Shown piece by piece: positions 1 to 10,372 of a DNA stretch of 64,000 nucleotides (positions are counted from its first letter, which is position 1; every line of letters starts with the position of its first letter). The stretch spans positions 10,096,501-10,160,500 of the forward strand of contig NC_088787.1 in assembly GCF_949628265.1 (NCBI RefSeq), read 5' to 3'. The translations under genes and the position numbers were made by a program. The notes beneath the pieces are model-generated. The model saw only the letters and a program-made list of their open reading frames with translations, did no database searches and had not been told where the DNA came from. This DNA comes from Cloeon dipterum (taxonomy: Eukaryota; Arthropoda; Insecta; Ephemeroptera; Baetidae).

Positions 1-1
1 C

Positions 2-343
2 ATGGTGGCAAACCCGATGACCGGCAGGGTGTCGTCGGACGTGCTGCAGCACGCCAAGAACCTGCTGTGCCTGTACACCGAGCAACCGAGCCACGATTCA
101 GAGCGCACCCTCGAGTGGCGGGCGCTGCTGAAGCGGGTGCGCACGGCGCCGAGCTCGCAGGCCCGCCAGCGGCCGCAGATGCAGCTTCCGACCGAGGGCG
201 CCAACGAAAACTGGACCATGCAGAGTGTGGCGGTGGATACGTGGCGGGGACGCCGTCTCATGATGGACGCGCCGCCCACCATGGTCTTCCACAGGGCCGA
301 CGAGGAGTCCGAGGTCGTCTCCACCGACGGCACAGACTTGTGA
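2..343 (+). CDS. 3'-terminal coding segment of an unrecognised gene
   Basis: An open frame runs from the window edge to a TGA at 341-343 and encodes about 113 residues. It is much more GC-rich than the flanking DNA, as expected for a real exon. The translation is hydrophilic, with a basic middle (WRALLKRVRT), a stretch rich in Q and P, and an acidic end (ADEESEVVSTDGTDL). I do not recognise the family. The upstream part lies outside the window, so neither the start nor the exon's left boundary can be fixed. The first polyadenylation signal after the stop (AATAAA at 427-432) already lies inside the tandem-array unit that begins near 357, so the array abuts this gene almost directly. Confidence 0.6.
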   Translation: MVANPMTGRVSSDVLQHAKNLLCLYTEQPSHDSERTLEWRALLKRVRTAPSSQARQRPQMQLPTEGANENWTMQSVAVDTWRGRRLMMDAPPTMVFHRADEESEVVSTDGTDL

Positions 344-1019
344 GAGTTTTACTGATCTGATTGTGAGAGTGTGTGCGTCCGTGCGCAAAGACTTGACTTT
401 TATCGCATCATTCAGCTGTTAAGTGCAATAAAAATACTAATTTATATACTCGATCTTCCAGTGTTTCACTTAAAGGAAAATTAATTCTGCTGTAAAATAT
501 TCAAGAAATAAATTTTCATTCCTGTATTTAAGAAAGAGTGAATTTCCTGATCAATAAAAAAAGAAAAAATAATGACAAACAATAAATCCTATAAATTACA
601 ACTCAATGCTCTTTTCCTGCTTTCTGAAACATGAAAATCAAATATATTATGCCTTACCAAAATTATACTTTTTCTTGTTTTTTACTAATATAATCTTCCA
701 TGATAATCTTGCATCAACATTTTATTGTATGAAATTTTTAATATATTTTATTAGTTGGAATATCCAAACGTTTTTCGGGTTTTCCAAATTATTCTACTTT
801 TTTATTAATTTGACATCCAACACATAGATGATTTTTTGCATAAAACAAGACACAAAATTATTAAAATTCAGAAATAAGGAAAATAAATTATTTTACAAAA
901 TTATTTTTTTTAAATTTTCAAATAAAGTTTATCTACCATTATTTTTATTTTCCTATAAAAACTCCCGATGAAATTTTACTTGTTGCACGATGGAAATAAT
1001 ACTAGAGAAAAGCAGGATG
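344..1019. other. AT-rich spacer, no gene seen
   Basis: Very AT-rich sequence with only short low-complexity ORFs such as 606-827. Diverged counterparts open every other unit, near 11,705-12,330, 19,615-20,230, 30,373-30,990 and 41,561-42,190. Apart from the polyadenylation signal at 427-432, I see no coding or RNA signal. Confidence 0.6.
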
Positions 1020-1585
1020 ATCTAAATTACAGTCTTGGAATTCGCGCTGCTCTTGCGTGTGTGGCTATGCGCTAGAATTCCTAAAAATTGAAGAAGGCAG
1101 AACATAGCTGAAGCGTGACCGCGCGCGATCACAGTCAAGAGGTGTTGCTGCATGATACCAATATATTATGCAATCAGGGGAAGCGCGGGAAAAAGTTGGG
1201 TTCTTGCTCTGCTCGCAACTCGCAATGTCGCAATAGCTCTCTGCTTGTCTCTGGCTGGTAGGTGTGCTGGAGAATGAAAAAAGTCGAGAAAGCGGGGAGA
1301 GCTGCAGCTTTAGCTGGCGCCGCTGGAGGGAGAGAGGAGAATAGACGAGTGTTACTCGTCGGAAGGAAAGTTTCTGAGTTGAGGACGCGACCGACTAGAC
1401 TAGACCACAGCGAAAAGTTGGCGAAGGACATCACCAGACTGACCAGACATTCCGGTCGTTTTCATCCTCCTAAACTTGGAAGAAGTAGGTGGTTTTATTC
1501 TACAGAACGCTTGGATATCGGGCTGGACGCAAAGAATTTGAGGAGTTGAAGCAAAGCGGAATACGCGTACATTCCAGCACCAGCA
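1020..1585 (+). promoter_or_regulatory. Conserved leader: probable promoter and 5'-UTR exon of gene H
   Basis: This block is far better conserved among the five units than the DNA on either side, and it is less AT-rich. It contains GACCGCGCGCGATCAC near 1120 and ends at a good donor (CAGCA|GTATGT, exon end 1585). The gene H ATG lies in the next exon, which begins after TTCTGTACAG at 2220. I infer an untranslated first exon with the promoter just upstream. Counterparts end at the same donor in the other units, for example at 12,878 in unit 2 and 20,792 in unit 3. Several ORFs overlap the block, but none keeps its frame across copies. Confidence 0.45.
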
Positions 1586-2228
1586 GTATGTCGCTATTAA
1601 TTTTTTTACATATTTAAATGTATGTACATTATTATGATAATAATTAATGTACATAATATGTGCGCATAATGTTTTATGATTGCGAGAAAGGTCATTGTTA
1701 CAATGAACAATGTTACAATGTGCATATTATGGATATTATTATGCACGTAACTCTCATTTCGTAGCACGTCGTTTATGATACATAATATATTACATGCATT
1801 GTTATTCCTAATTATCTAGATACTTACATTCGTCCATTTTAAATTATACAAAAATTATTTCTCCTGCGTTTGTCGATTCTTGTCTTATTAGTTTCAAAGT
1901 AAGCTTTTAATTTATGGTTCCCATGGCTTAATATTACATTAATGCGCATGCACTGCTATTCGTTTTTCCATTAGATACATACATTTATATAATATGTACA
2001 TACATACCATGGTTCCAAAAGTGTATAATGGTGATCCAAGATTTTTTATTAATATATATATTATGTATATGTATTATGTAATCTAACAAATAGGTAAGCA
2101 GGTATATAATACGTCTGGTATGTGTAATGTTTTTGCATACATACATATTTATTATTTTGGCAGAAAAGAAGTCTTCATTATTTTATTGTATGTATGAAAT
2201 GACATCCTACTTTTCTGTACAGAGAGCC

Positions 2229-5200
2229 ATGGATTCAGATGCATCACTTAACATCACAAACTACTCGGTGCCTGATGAAGCTGATGAAAGGGATGAGAGC
2301 AAGGGTGAAAGTATCGGAAGTGTTCCCTCCAACGTGGAAGAAAATAACGACACAATAGAATCTGCCACTGATGCTTCGTCCTCATCAGACTCTACAGCAG
2401 AGCAAAATGAACAAAGTAAGTTTACTTAATGTGAAAATCTTTGTGAATTATTTTAAATAAATTTTGTGTTCAGCAATTAACTGCTTTGATCTCATGGAGC
2501 GCAACGACTGCCCAGAACTATTCAAGCTGTTTGTCGAAAATGCCAATGATGACGCAGCGCTGCGGGTAGATTTTATTTAAATGATCTTTAATTATGTACT
2601 TTTATTTAATTAACTTATGTCTGGATAGATCTCTGCCTCCAATTATGCTGGGTCTTTGAGTTTTGAACAATACATGAAAGAGGTGACCACTTCTGTCTTT
2701 TTCGCCATGGGATTTACCAAAATCTCATCTATTCGCTTTGCTAATTTGGAGACCGCTGTCAATATGGTGTCAGATCAGGTAGATTTAGCGTCGATAAACC
2801 TCATCAAGACATAAAATTGTTGTTTGCTTCTCTCAATCAGCTAGAAGATATGCGAGTGGAGAAGATGCCGTATCAACTTTCTATCGAAAATGATTCGAGT
2901 GATGCAAGTTCCACAAATGAGACCTATGAGCAACCGTTTCTCAACTTCATTTCAAGCTGCTTCCCTGATGATTCCAATTGCAAGGAACAGGCTAAATTCT
3001 TCCTTAAATTCTGCAAGAAACTCTCCAATTGTTTTGCTGCTCAAGCAAGATACACTGGAAATTTGATTGGTAAGTTTGAAAAAAAAAATGAATTTGCCCC
3101 TCCAAGCGTTATTTTTTCCAAATTTTAACGTATCATTAGCATGTTAACGTATCAACAAAATGTCAATTCGAGAAATTACCATGAAACTGCTATTTTGGCG
3201 TAACTATCCATATTACCACTGGCGAATTTTATAATTATTGTTGTTTAAGTGAAATTCCGCTTGTTCATTTACAGCGCGAGCCGTTGTAAGGAAAATCTTG
3301 GACACTCTTCAAGAACGTACAGATGAAAGTCTGAGATTATCTGGCGGTGGAGAAATCAATGCCGAGACCAGAAAAGAACTGCGTCTCCTGTATGACCAAG
3401 TCCCACCATTCATCCAGCACTTGGGCCTTGGTTCTCGGCAAGTAATTCCTTAAAAGCAAATAGCTGAATTTAATGATTTATTTTTCAGTGAGTACTGCGA
3501 AATTCCCATCAGAAAGGCCAGTTGTGAGGAGCTGTGTAGCCTGATGGTCAAACACCCTGCAGCTGTGGCCAAAAGAGAGGCGATGGATTATGTTGCACTC
3601 AGTCTGACTTCCTTGACAAGGGAAGAGCAAGCGCACGCAATCAAAGTAAACTAAAATTTCACAGTACTGAAAAAAAATTTAAAATATGTTTTGATAGTGC
3701 TTCAGTGTTGTGGTGAAACAATTGGGTGACGTTCACAGCAGCCATGTAAAGCGATTCATGAAGGAGAATGGTGACATTTTCAACCTAAATCTTGCAAATC
3801 CATGCAGGGAGTTTGGTCCCTCTTACGAGATCTTGGAGACTAGTCGCCGACGGGGGTCAGTCTTTAATTTATTTTATCTCTCGTGTGCTCTCATATTTTA
3901 TTGGGAATTCCTGTCGGTGTCCGGCTGTGAGAGTCGGAGTCCATTAAACACCCAATTTTGGGTTTTGGGCCGGCTTAACCGGTATACAGTCGAGTTTTGC
4001 TTCAACGATAGTGGCTGAAAAACATTTAAAATTTAACATTGCTAAAGAGCCGCTTTTTTTCTTTGGCTCTCTCAAATAATTGTCATTTTTTTGGCCTAAT
4101 TCTTTGCAAATGGTGGCTGACAAAGCGCCCCATAATTAGCCTGTTGCCGCGGCTGGCTGAGACCACTTTAGACAATAAAATATAGCTGCAAAGATTTCCA
4201 AGCTCCACCTGCGAGCCCCAAGTTATCAGCTCGGCTGTGTTATCAGGGCTCTGAGCTCGTATCCCTAAGGATGTGCTGATTATGGAAGTGTCAAAGCTAA
4301 TAAAATGTTCATTGAATTTTATTTTGTTGCAGTTGGCTAAACCAAAAAGCAAATGAGTTGTTTGAATTGGTCATGTACAAGCACTTAAGTCGCTCTACTG
4401 ACAAAGAGCTGCGCAAGTATGCTGCAGATTTCCATGTCAAGAGGTATGCTGGCCAAAATGTTCTTCTATCACTCTCTCAGCTTCTGTGCCAGAATAATGA
4501 GGTCAGCAGATATTTAATTTACATTAATGCAAAATTGGGTCAGCTAAAGTTAAATAATCTTTCAACAGAACGTCGAGGATATGTGGAAGCCAATTGGAGC
4601 ATTGATTGGCAAGGTTAACTCAGATGATCTTGATGAAGCCTTTCATGCTTTGACGCATGATGAGGATCTCTCTAATAAACACTGTTTTTACTTGACTGAA
4701 GTTCTCAAACACTTTGGAGAGATTGTTCAGAAGGTAAATTGCTTTCGATTTTTGTGGTACCCACTGACATAATTATACATTATTGTTCATATTATATTTC
4801 ATAAATTATAACTGCAGTTATTCAGTAACTTACTTAACAATCTTGGTTTAAAAGATAGGGTGCTTTGTTAAAGAAATGAGATGTGTGCAAAGACAAAATC
4901 ATGATGTGCCCTGCTAATAACTTAGCATATAATATTTGACATGGTACTAAACTATTAACTATCATTCACAGAAGGAGCTCAGCGAGTTGGAAAACAAGTT
5001 CAAAGTTCTGCTGGTCAATAATTTTGATCAGCTGACCCAGCGTTTCAAGGAGAACCTTAAAGAGTTGGAGTCTCTGAAGAATTTCTTTCAGTTCATCCCC
5101 AGCAAGAAATACGCCAAGGTTGTGTTCCGACGAAAATTGAAAGTAGTAAGTTACAATATAAATTTCTAGGAGAAGGCCAACCTGGAGGAGTTCATCAAGA

Positions 5201-6917
5201 ATCAGACCAGACAACAAAGTTCAGATCTGGACAGTATTCCAAAGAAGAAGTTGAAGCGAGTTGATCTCCCAGAAGTTGAGGAGTACCTTGCGCAGTGGAA
5301 AAAAAACCTGCCTTCCATTATTTCTGGTACTGTGACCGACAAGAAAGCATTGGAGGCCCTGGAACAGGCTAAATTCTGCCTTGAAAATATGGAAGATGGC
5401 ACTGAAGAATTGGCTCTGAGTTGCAAGGGCATTGTGAAAACTCTGGCCAGATATGTCACATCGGAAGACGCTGATGAATTTGAACTGGTAAGACCCAAAC
5501 CTAATTTTTAATCTTGAGACGTCAAATGTTAGCAATATAAGAGTTAAAAATTTTTATCTTGGCTACTCTACGCTTTTTCGTTCCGAAAAACTCATCAGTG
5601 TAGTACACTGAACCTTCCAAACGTGTGATAGCTATTTAACTACAATATTTCAAATTATTTGCATTTTCATGCCTAATATTTTGCTTTTGAGAGTAGAACC
5701 TTTAAAAATCGGTAAAATTAAATTCACCGCACATTTTGGATTTCAATATACATTCTCACGGCTACAGGATCAATCAAACTCAATTAATTTTCAGGATACT
5801 CAGATGCAAAGCTCAATTTTTGTGCTCTTTTGTAGCTCATCTTGGAAGCTCTCACTGTTGAAAATTTAGCTTGCCATGTGTTGTTGAATGAAGATGAGGA
5901 GATGGAACAGCAATCTGATGATGTCCTCCCCTCCATCAAATCATTTACCATTGGTGTTCAACGGCTCCTTCTGACTGGATTGGGCCCTAAAGTGGGCATT
6001 ACTGTAAGTTAATTTTTATTAGTGTAGTAATGTGAACGAAGATAAATCATTCATAAATCATTTGTATTTCATATTGAGAGTAGGATAAGATATTTAAATT
6101 ACCTTACAGGCGTTGCAGTTTCTCTTTGAAATTCTCCTTCGCAGTCCTGAAGTTGTCGAAGTAGATGAAGACTTGCTGGTAATCAACTTGCAAGAGCTGA
6201 TTTTGAGGCCCACTGGTGAAGCGAAAATTGCTGTGGGATTGAGAATTAATGGCTTGAAAGTAATTTGCCACGTACGCTCCATTAACGTATTCAAGAAGGT
6301 GTCCGCAGAGCTGTTCCTCGCAGTTGGAGATGTAATAATGATTTGTGAGCACTATGAAAAATTCTATAACGCCATCATCCATACAGGGCAGTTGCACGTC
6401 TATTCAAAAGGTTGTCTGCAGGCCCTTCTTGCAGCTGTTCGCTGAGGCAACCAAAAGCATCGTTAAGGCTACCAAGGCTAAAGACAAGATACGTTATGCA
6501 GAAATGCCTTGGCATGTCATGATAGGCTATACAACAGACGCCATCGAAAGAGCTGACAAGTCTGCATTGGATGCGATCATTCTTCGCATACAGGTGCTAT
6601 ATAATTTCCTATTTAATTGTGCATTATTTGCGCATGAATCTTTCTACCAGCGCTCAGTAGAGCATATCGTGAAGGAGTTGGGCAAGAACCGTTCTGATAA
6701 ATTCAAGAAGGTCACTTTCACGATGCTTGAATCGCTGTGGTTGAAAGCGAACTATGGTCAGAAGAATGAAGAAATTCTACTTGCTGCATTTGGAGCTCCG
6801 TTGGTTGGTGCCTTAACCCTGAAAGACAGAAAGCAAATGTTGGTATTTTAATTTATTTTTTGGTCAGTCTAATGAAATCAATTTCAGGCTGAAAAAATTC
6901 CCGATCTCACGTTGTGA
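2229..6917 (+). CDS. Gene H copy A: 926-aa helical protein of unrecognised family
   Basis: Sixteen coding exons join in frame: 2229-2415, 2474-2565, 2629-2778, 2841-3069, 3275-3437, 3489-3645, 3698-3855, 4333-4501, 4569-4733, 4972-5145, 5170-5487, 5836-6003, 6110-6331, 6387-6593, 6651-6842 and 6888-6917. The ATG at 2229 opens an acidic, Ser-rich N-terminus of about 60 residues. The rest reads as amphipathic helices with a charged middle (KKKLKRVDLPEVEEYL) and looks like a helical-repeat scaffold. HEAT-type folding is an inference, and no catalytic motif is visible. One intron (after 3437) has a GC donor (CTCG|GCAAGT). The last acceptor differs from copies C and D: here only CAG at 6885-6887 is usable, giving the short end AEKIPDLTL. 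Condensin or cohesin-associated families were considered on general character but not recognised by motif. Confidence 0.75.
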
Positions 6918-7683
6918 GAAAATTGGGAGTAAGTACTTTGGAATTTACCACACTGCTCTAACTGAAGGTAATTGTCTTATTTTGTTGCTATTCAATTTAG
7001 TCACACTTGATTAGGAACCCAAGATGCGCCTGTCAATGACTCTTCTCACTCTCCTGATGTTCCAATGCGAGACAGCGAAGATGGTGTTTAAAAGGAGCAT
7101 TGATTTTAAGAGCTAAGCTGCGCTTCTGAAGTGGTCAATGATTTCCCCATGAATCGGCCACTACCAAACTTCTGAGGAGTTGATACATTATTGAATTATT
7201 TTTTAAAAATCAAATCATAAAGGAAACAACTGTTTCGGCTATCAAAGCCTCGTCAGCAGTACTTTGTCATCTAATAAATATTTAATTTTGGAATAGATGT
7301 AAAAGTTACATACCCCCCTCTACAGCAAAAAAAAATCCATTCGAAAGTTGTGATAAATTAAATTTTGAATTCACATGAAAAACAAGCTAAATTTTCAATT
7401 TAAGAGAAGGAAATAATGAAATAAACTATATTGAATCCTTTTGTACTGGACAGCCATTTCCTAAAAAACTGCCATTAAAGCCCGAAACTAATGGTCGAAG
7501 TATTTGCAAAAGCGAGCAGCTAATGCAAACACAAAAAACCTTAAATCTCGTCTTTAATCTATGTCTACTTGTGAAATTAATACTATGTATAATACTAACG
7601 CATGCAAAATCACACTAGATTCAAGTTAATCCTAAAATATGTACAAATATTTACATGTGGAAGTTCCTCTTCGAGTCTCCACA
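6918..7683. other. Convergent 3' flank between gene H and BTB-BACK, unit 1
   Basis: In copies C and D the matching region holds two further gene H exons. In unit 1 those exons (about 6892-6968 and 7015-7091) still read openly to TAA, but the acceptor leading into them is changed. The rest is AT-rich 3' flank shared by both genes. It includes the hammerhead-like motif at 7232-7256 and an ATTAAA-type signal on the minus strand (TTTAAT at 7280-7285). Confidence 0.5.
7232..7256 (-). ncRNA. Hammerhead-ribozyme-like core motif, unit 1
   Basis: On the minus strand this reads CTGACGA, then GGCT-TTGAT-AGCC, then GAAAC. That matches the hammerhead core CUGANGA, a 4-bp stem II closed by a 5-nt loop, and GAAA. 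Next comes a self-complementary stretch (ACAGTTGT in unit 1, ACAGCTGT in units 2 and 5) that could serve as a very short stem III. I cannot find a convincing stem I partner, so activity is unproven. The motif is kept in all units: 15,538-15,562, 26,294-26,318, 37,081-37,105 and 45,370-45,394. It lies about 430 nt beyond the BTB-BACK stop on the same strand. Confidence 0.3.
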
Positions 7684-9045
7684 TCAAGCCGGCCACGGGG
7701 GACAGCAGTCGCAGGGTTCCATTCGAACTGAGTTGCCAAAATACCTGGACCTTCTCGAATAACAGAGCGGGAAACTGCATGGACAACCAGCCAGGACGCC
7801 TTCGTGAATGCTGCGCAGGTGGTCCTCGTCAAGGATGCCTTTAAGCTTGGATTCTACGGCAGAAAACTGGTTAGGGTGAATTGAAACAAATCTAACTTTT
7901 TTTAACAGCCGGTGGAAAAATGTTGGTGCCGGTATGCTTGTTCCGGAAGCTTGCAAAACGTGCCATCCCCAGGATAGAGCGGCGTCCAGCAGGTGTAGTT
8001 CAGTGAGGTCGGCAGGGAACTTGTCTAAGCTGAGCACTGCCTCCACACTCTGGACGTGGGAGAGCCTCCACGCTGCTGACTCGAAGACGGACACCGGGTC
8101 CTCCGCCACCTGCTTGAGAAGCCGGTGAGACAGGTATGGGTACAGGTCCTTTTTACGAGTTTGCTCCAGGAGGTCGTACAAAAAGAAGGCGTCGAGAGCG
8201 CTGTCACACAAGAGGTCCTGCTGCACCTCCTGGCACAAGCAATCTGCTTGCCAAAGCAGACCGTACCTAAAAATGACAGATTTGAGAGAAGAATCAACTT
8301 GAGGCAACTTATTCGAGTGGAGTAGGCTGAGGGCCGCATTCATGGCGTCGACGTCCGGACGACAGAGGGCCTGCAGCTCGAGGAACGAGTCCTGACAGAA
8401 GGAAGCGGCCAGTCCTGGGCTGTTGGACTTCAAAACCTCGCTGTGCACCTTGAAGATGGCGGCTAGCGGTCCGTCAAGAAGCCGAACGAAGATTGTGGCG
8501 TTGGGCTTGTCTTCTCGGTATTCAAATTCGACCTCCAAAACCTGTGAACGGTGTCAAGCGGGACGATCATATCGAAATAACATTCATTATTTATTAACCA
8601 CCAAATTAGCATGTAAACAACTCCTACTCGGATATCCGAGATTTAAATTTCGAAGAAAAGCATTCTTGATCACGTGCTTCAAAATTTGTGCAGCAGAAAT
8701 TATATTTATTTGAAGCATGTTTCGCCTTTTTGTACCCATATGAGAAGCATAAAAATCGCGATGCATAATTTTTACTCTGAACTTTCATTCAAGCTCAAAG
8801 GAAAATCAGGAAAGAGCTTTTTATTGACGCATAAAAAATTTTTAAGAAAATATTAACTACTGCTCCTGTTTGTGCACGTGTTACGGATCCAAAGGCGGCG
8901 GCCATGATTGTTTAAGAGTGTCATTGTGTGGTCAACTTAAACTTCATTTTAACCCCCAAAAGCCTTATAAAATTCAGTTAACACTACTTACAAGTGCTCC
9001 GTCGTTCTCTGAGTAGGCAGAATCGTCGTCAGACCAGTATTCCAT
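7684..9045 (-). CDS. BTB-BACK domain protein, copy 1 (303 aa)
   Basis: Two exons on the minus strand: 9045-8992 (18 codons from the ATG, reading MEYWSDDDSAYSENDGAL) and 8541-7684. They are separated by an intron with a GTAAGT donor and a CAG acceptor in phase 0. The second exon begins VLEVEFEYRED. Residues about 25-120 fit a BTB/POZ fold (IFKVHSEVLKSNSPGLAASF is the typical signature). The remainder fits a BACK helical domain ending KKVRFVSIHPNQF then ILDEDHLRSI. No Kelch or MATH partner domain is present. BTB-BACK proteins generally act as CUL3 ubiquitin-ligase adaptors; that role here is family inference. This copy has V at the HSEVLKS position, where the others have A. The Cys-rich tail (PCDCCPPWPA) is unlike typical BACK ends. 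Confidence 0.8.
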
Positions 9046-9125
9046 GATGGAATTTGGATAAAATAGCGATTTTTCGGAAGAGCGATTTAGCGCGTTACTG
9101 TATTCTAAGACTTTGCCCCGAAGGG

Positions 9126-9238
9126 TGACGTCACAGTCGCTTTTTCCTTTGCTCCTTGAGTTCTCCTTGAGTGTTGCTGCGTGACTATTGGCTTATCTGT
9201 TAACCTTGAGGTAGGAGTTTGAAAGTGGCGGGAAATTG
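9126..9238 (-). promoter_or_regulatory. BTB-BACK upstream motifs: CRE, CCAAT boxes, E2F-like site
   Basis: Upstream of the BTB ATG lie a perfect palindromic CRE (TGACGTCA, 9126-9133), CCAAT boxes on the minus strand (ATTGG at 9187-9191 and again near 9234) and GGCGGGAAA at 9227-9235. The last reads TTTCCCGCC on the gene's strand, an E2F-type site. The CRE is kept in every unit, at 17,437-17,444, 28,187-28,194, 38,972-38,979 and 47,264-47,271. The E2F-like site recurs in each unit as well. No TATA box is evident. Confidence 0.4.
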
Positions 9239-9302
9239 GTTTATTGCAATTCGTTCATGCCGCGGAAAAAGTCCGAATCCCAACTTGCCACTTTGAAACA
9301 AG

Positions 9303-10372
9303 TTTTGAAATGGATTTCCCAAAGAAAGACATTCGCTTAAAAAATCCTCACGTCAGACACATTATAAGGAAAATTTATTTATTATGTTAGAAAAATGAAA
9401 TAACAAGTTATATTTTTAGAAAATTATTTGATAATTTGAAATCCGTTAAACACTTAAGTTATTATTTCAAATGCACTGGTTTGAATACCTAGAATTGGAA
9501 TAATAGGGAGTGTTTGAATTAAGTTTTACAGTTTACCAACATTGAGAGCTTGACTTTCCTCGGCTTCCCGCCTTACGTTATGTTCCGCTTTATCTACACC
9601 TTCGGAGCTAAACTAAACGCATTGAACATCCAACACGATGACCGCATGATTGAACCGTTCCTGAATTTAAATCGGATGTCCACTGCTTGCGCTTTGCTTT
9701 GAGAGACTACGATTGTGGCTAGTCGTCAGCGACCCAGAGCCAATCACTTTTTACGCTCGTCTCAGCGTGTGGAATTGAATTTTACGTTGTAAGTATTATT
9801 TAAAATAAGGTTATGGGAATTCCAGTCGCTCGTCTAGTTTTGCTGTGTGTGACATTCTTTCTATTTGACACACACACCATATATATTCTGTACATATCTG
9901 ATAGTTTGTAAACTAGATCATAAGCCTTTAAATTGTCTGATTCGTGCTTATTTAGTGTATGGTGTCAGTCGCACGGGAAAAAAGTCGGTTGCGAAACATA
10001 AAAATGAGCTAATAATCCAAATAAACACATTTAAAATATTTTATTGGAAAACTGCTATTGTAGATATATCAAAATGCAAACTTTTTGATTTAAAATCATC
10101 TTGTTTGCATCGACTATATATAGAATAGACCAAATATGCATGTTTTTGGGATTGTCGCGTTTAAAAGGTGTTTTGCATTGCGTGCGATCCCAAAATGTTT
10201 CTAGTTTACAAACTCTAGAATTCCATACAACATGCAAAATGGCCTAAATAGTGATTCGGTACCAGATTTTTAATTAAATCTGGTACCGAATCACTAATAT
10301 TAATAACGTATCAACCAGCTGGTTTGTGGATGAACAGATCCTAGACATATTTGACAGTATTTTTTACTTCAG
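9303..10372 (+). pseudogene. LRR-gene fragments, unit 1 (broken)
   Basis: Three pieces resemble the intact LRR gene at 50,058-52,766. The first is the end of its exon 3 (about 9303-9362, DFPKKDIRLKNPHVRH). The second is most of exon 4 (about 9530-9790, with NIESLTFLGFPPYVMF), now frameshifted around the motif corresponding to LLERLRLW. The third is a short part of exon 5 near 10,297-10,372 (STSWFVDEQILDIF). Exons 1 and 2, most of 3 and most of 5 are missing. The exon 5 piece differs enough from the intact gene (VDEQILDIF against VDEELINIL) to suggest a second paralogue as source. Confidence 0.7.
10249..10296. repeat. 48-bp near-perfect palindrome at a deletion junction
   Basis: The arms at 10,249-10,269 and 10,276-10,296 are exact 21-nt reverse complements (starting TAGTGATTCGGTACC) around the 6-nt centre TTAATT. 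To its left the sequence matches LRR intron 4 (GCAAAATGGCCT); to its right it resumes inside LRR exon 5 (AATATTAATAACG). The same palindrome occurs in unit 4 at 40,095-40,142 and is absent from units 2 and 3. Confidence 0.85.

Noticed and set aside
606-827. Phe-rich 73-codon ORF in the unit 1 spacer
   Set aside because: A product of T-rich low complexity that is not conserved in the matching spacers.
1262-1549. 95-codon plus-strand ORF (and an 86-codon minus-strand ORF) over the gene H leader
   Set aside because: Small indels between units change the frame, and the block is better explained as an untranslated first exon with a good donor at its end.
2229-6917. Naming gene H as a condensin, cohesin-associated or FANC-type subunit
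   Set aside because: The length and helical character fit loosely, but compared from memory with these families no diagnostic motif lined up. Left unnamed.
8025-8339. Long ORFs antisense or frame-shifted to each BTB-BACK exon
   Set aside because: They are shadows of a GC-rich exon. The BTB-BACK frame alone has domain character and splice support in all units.
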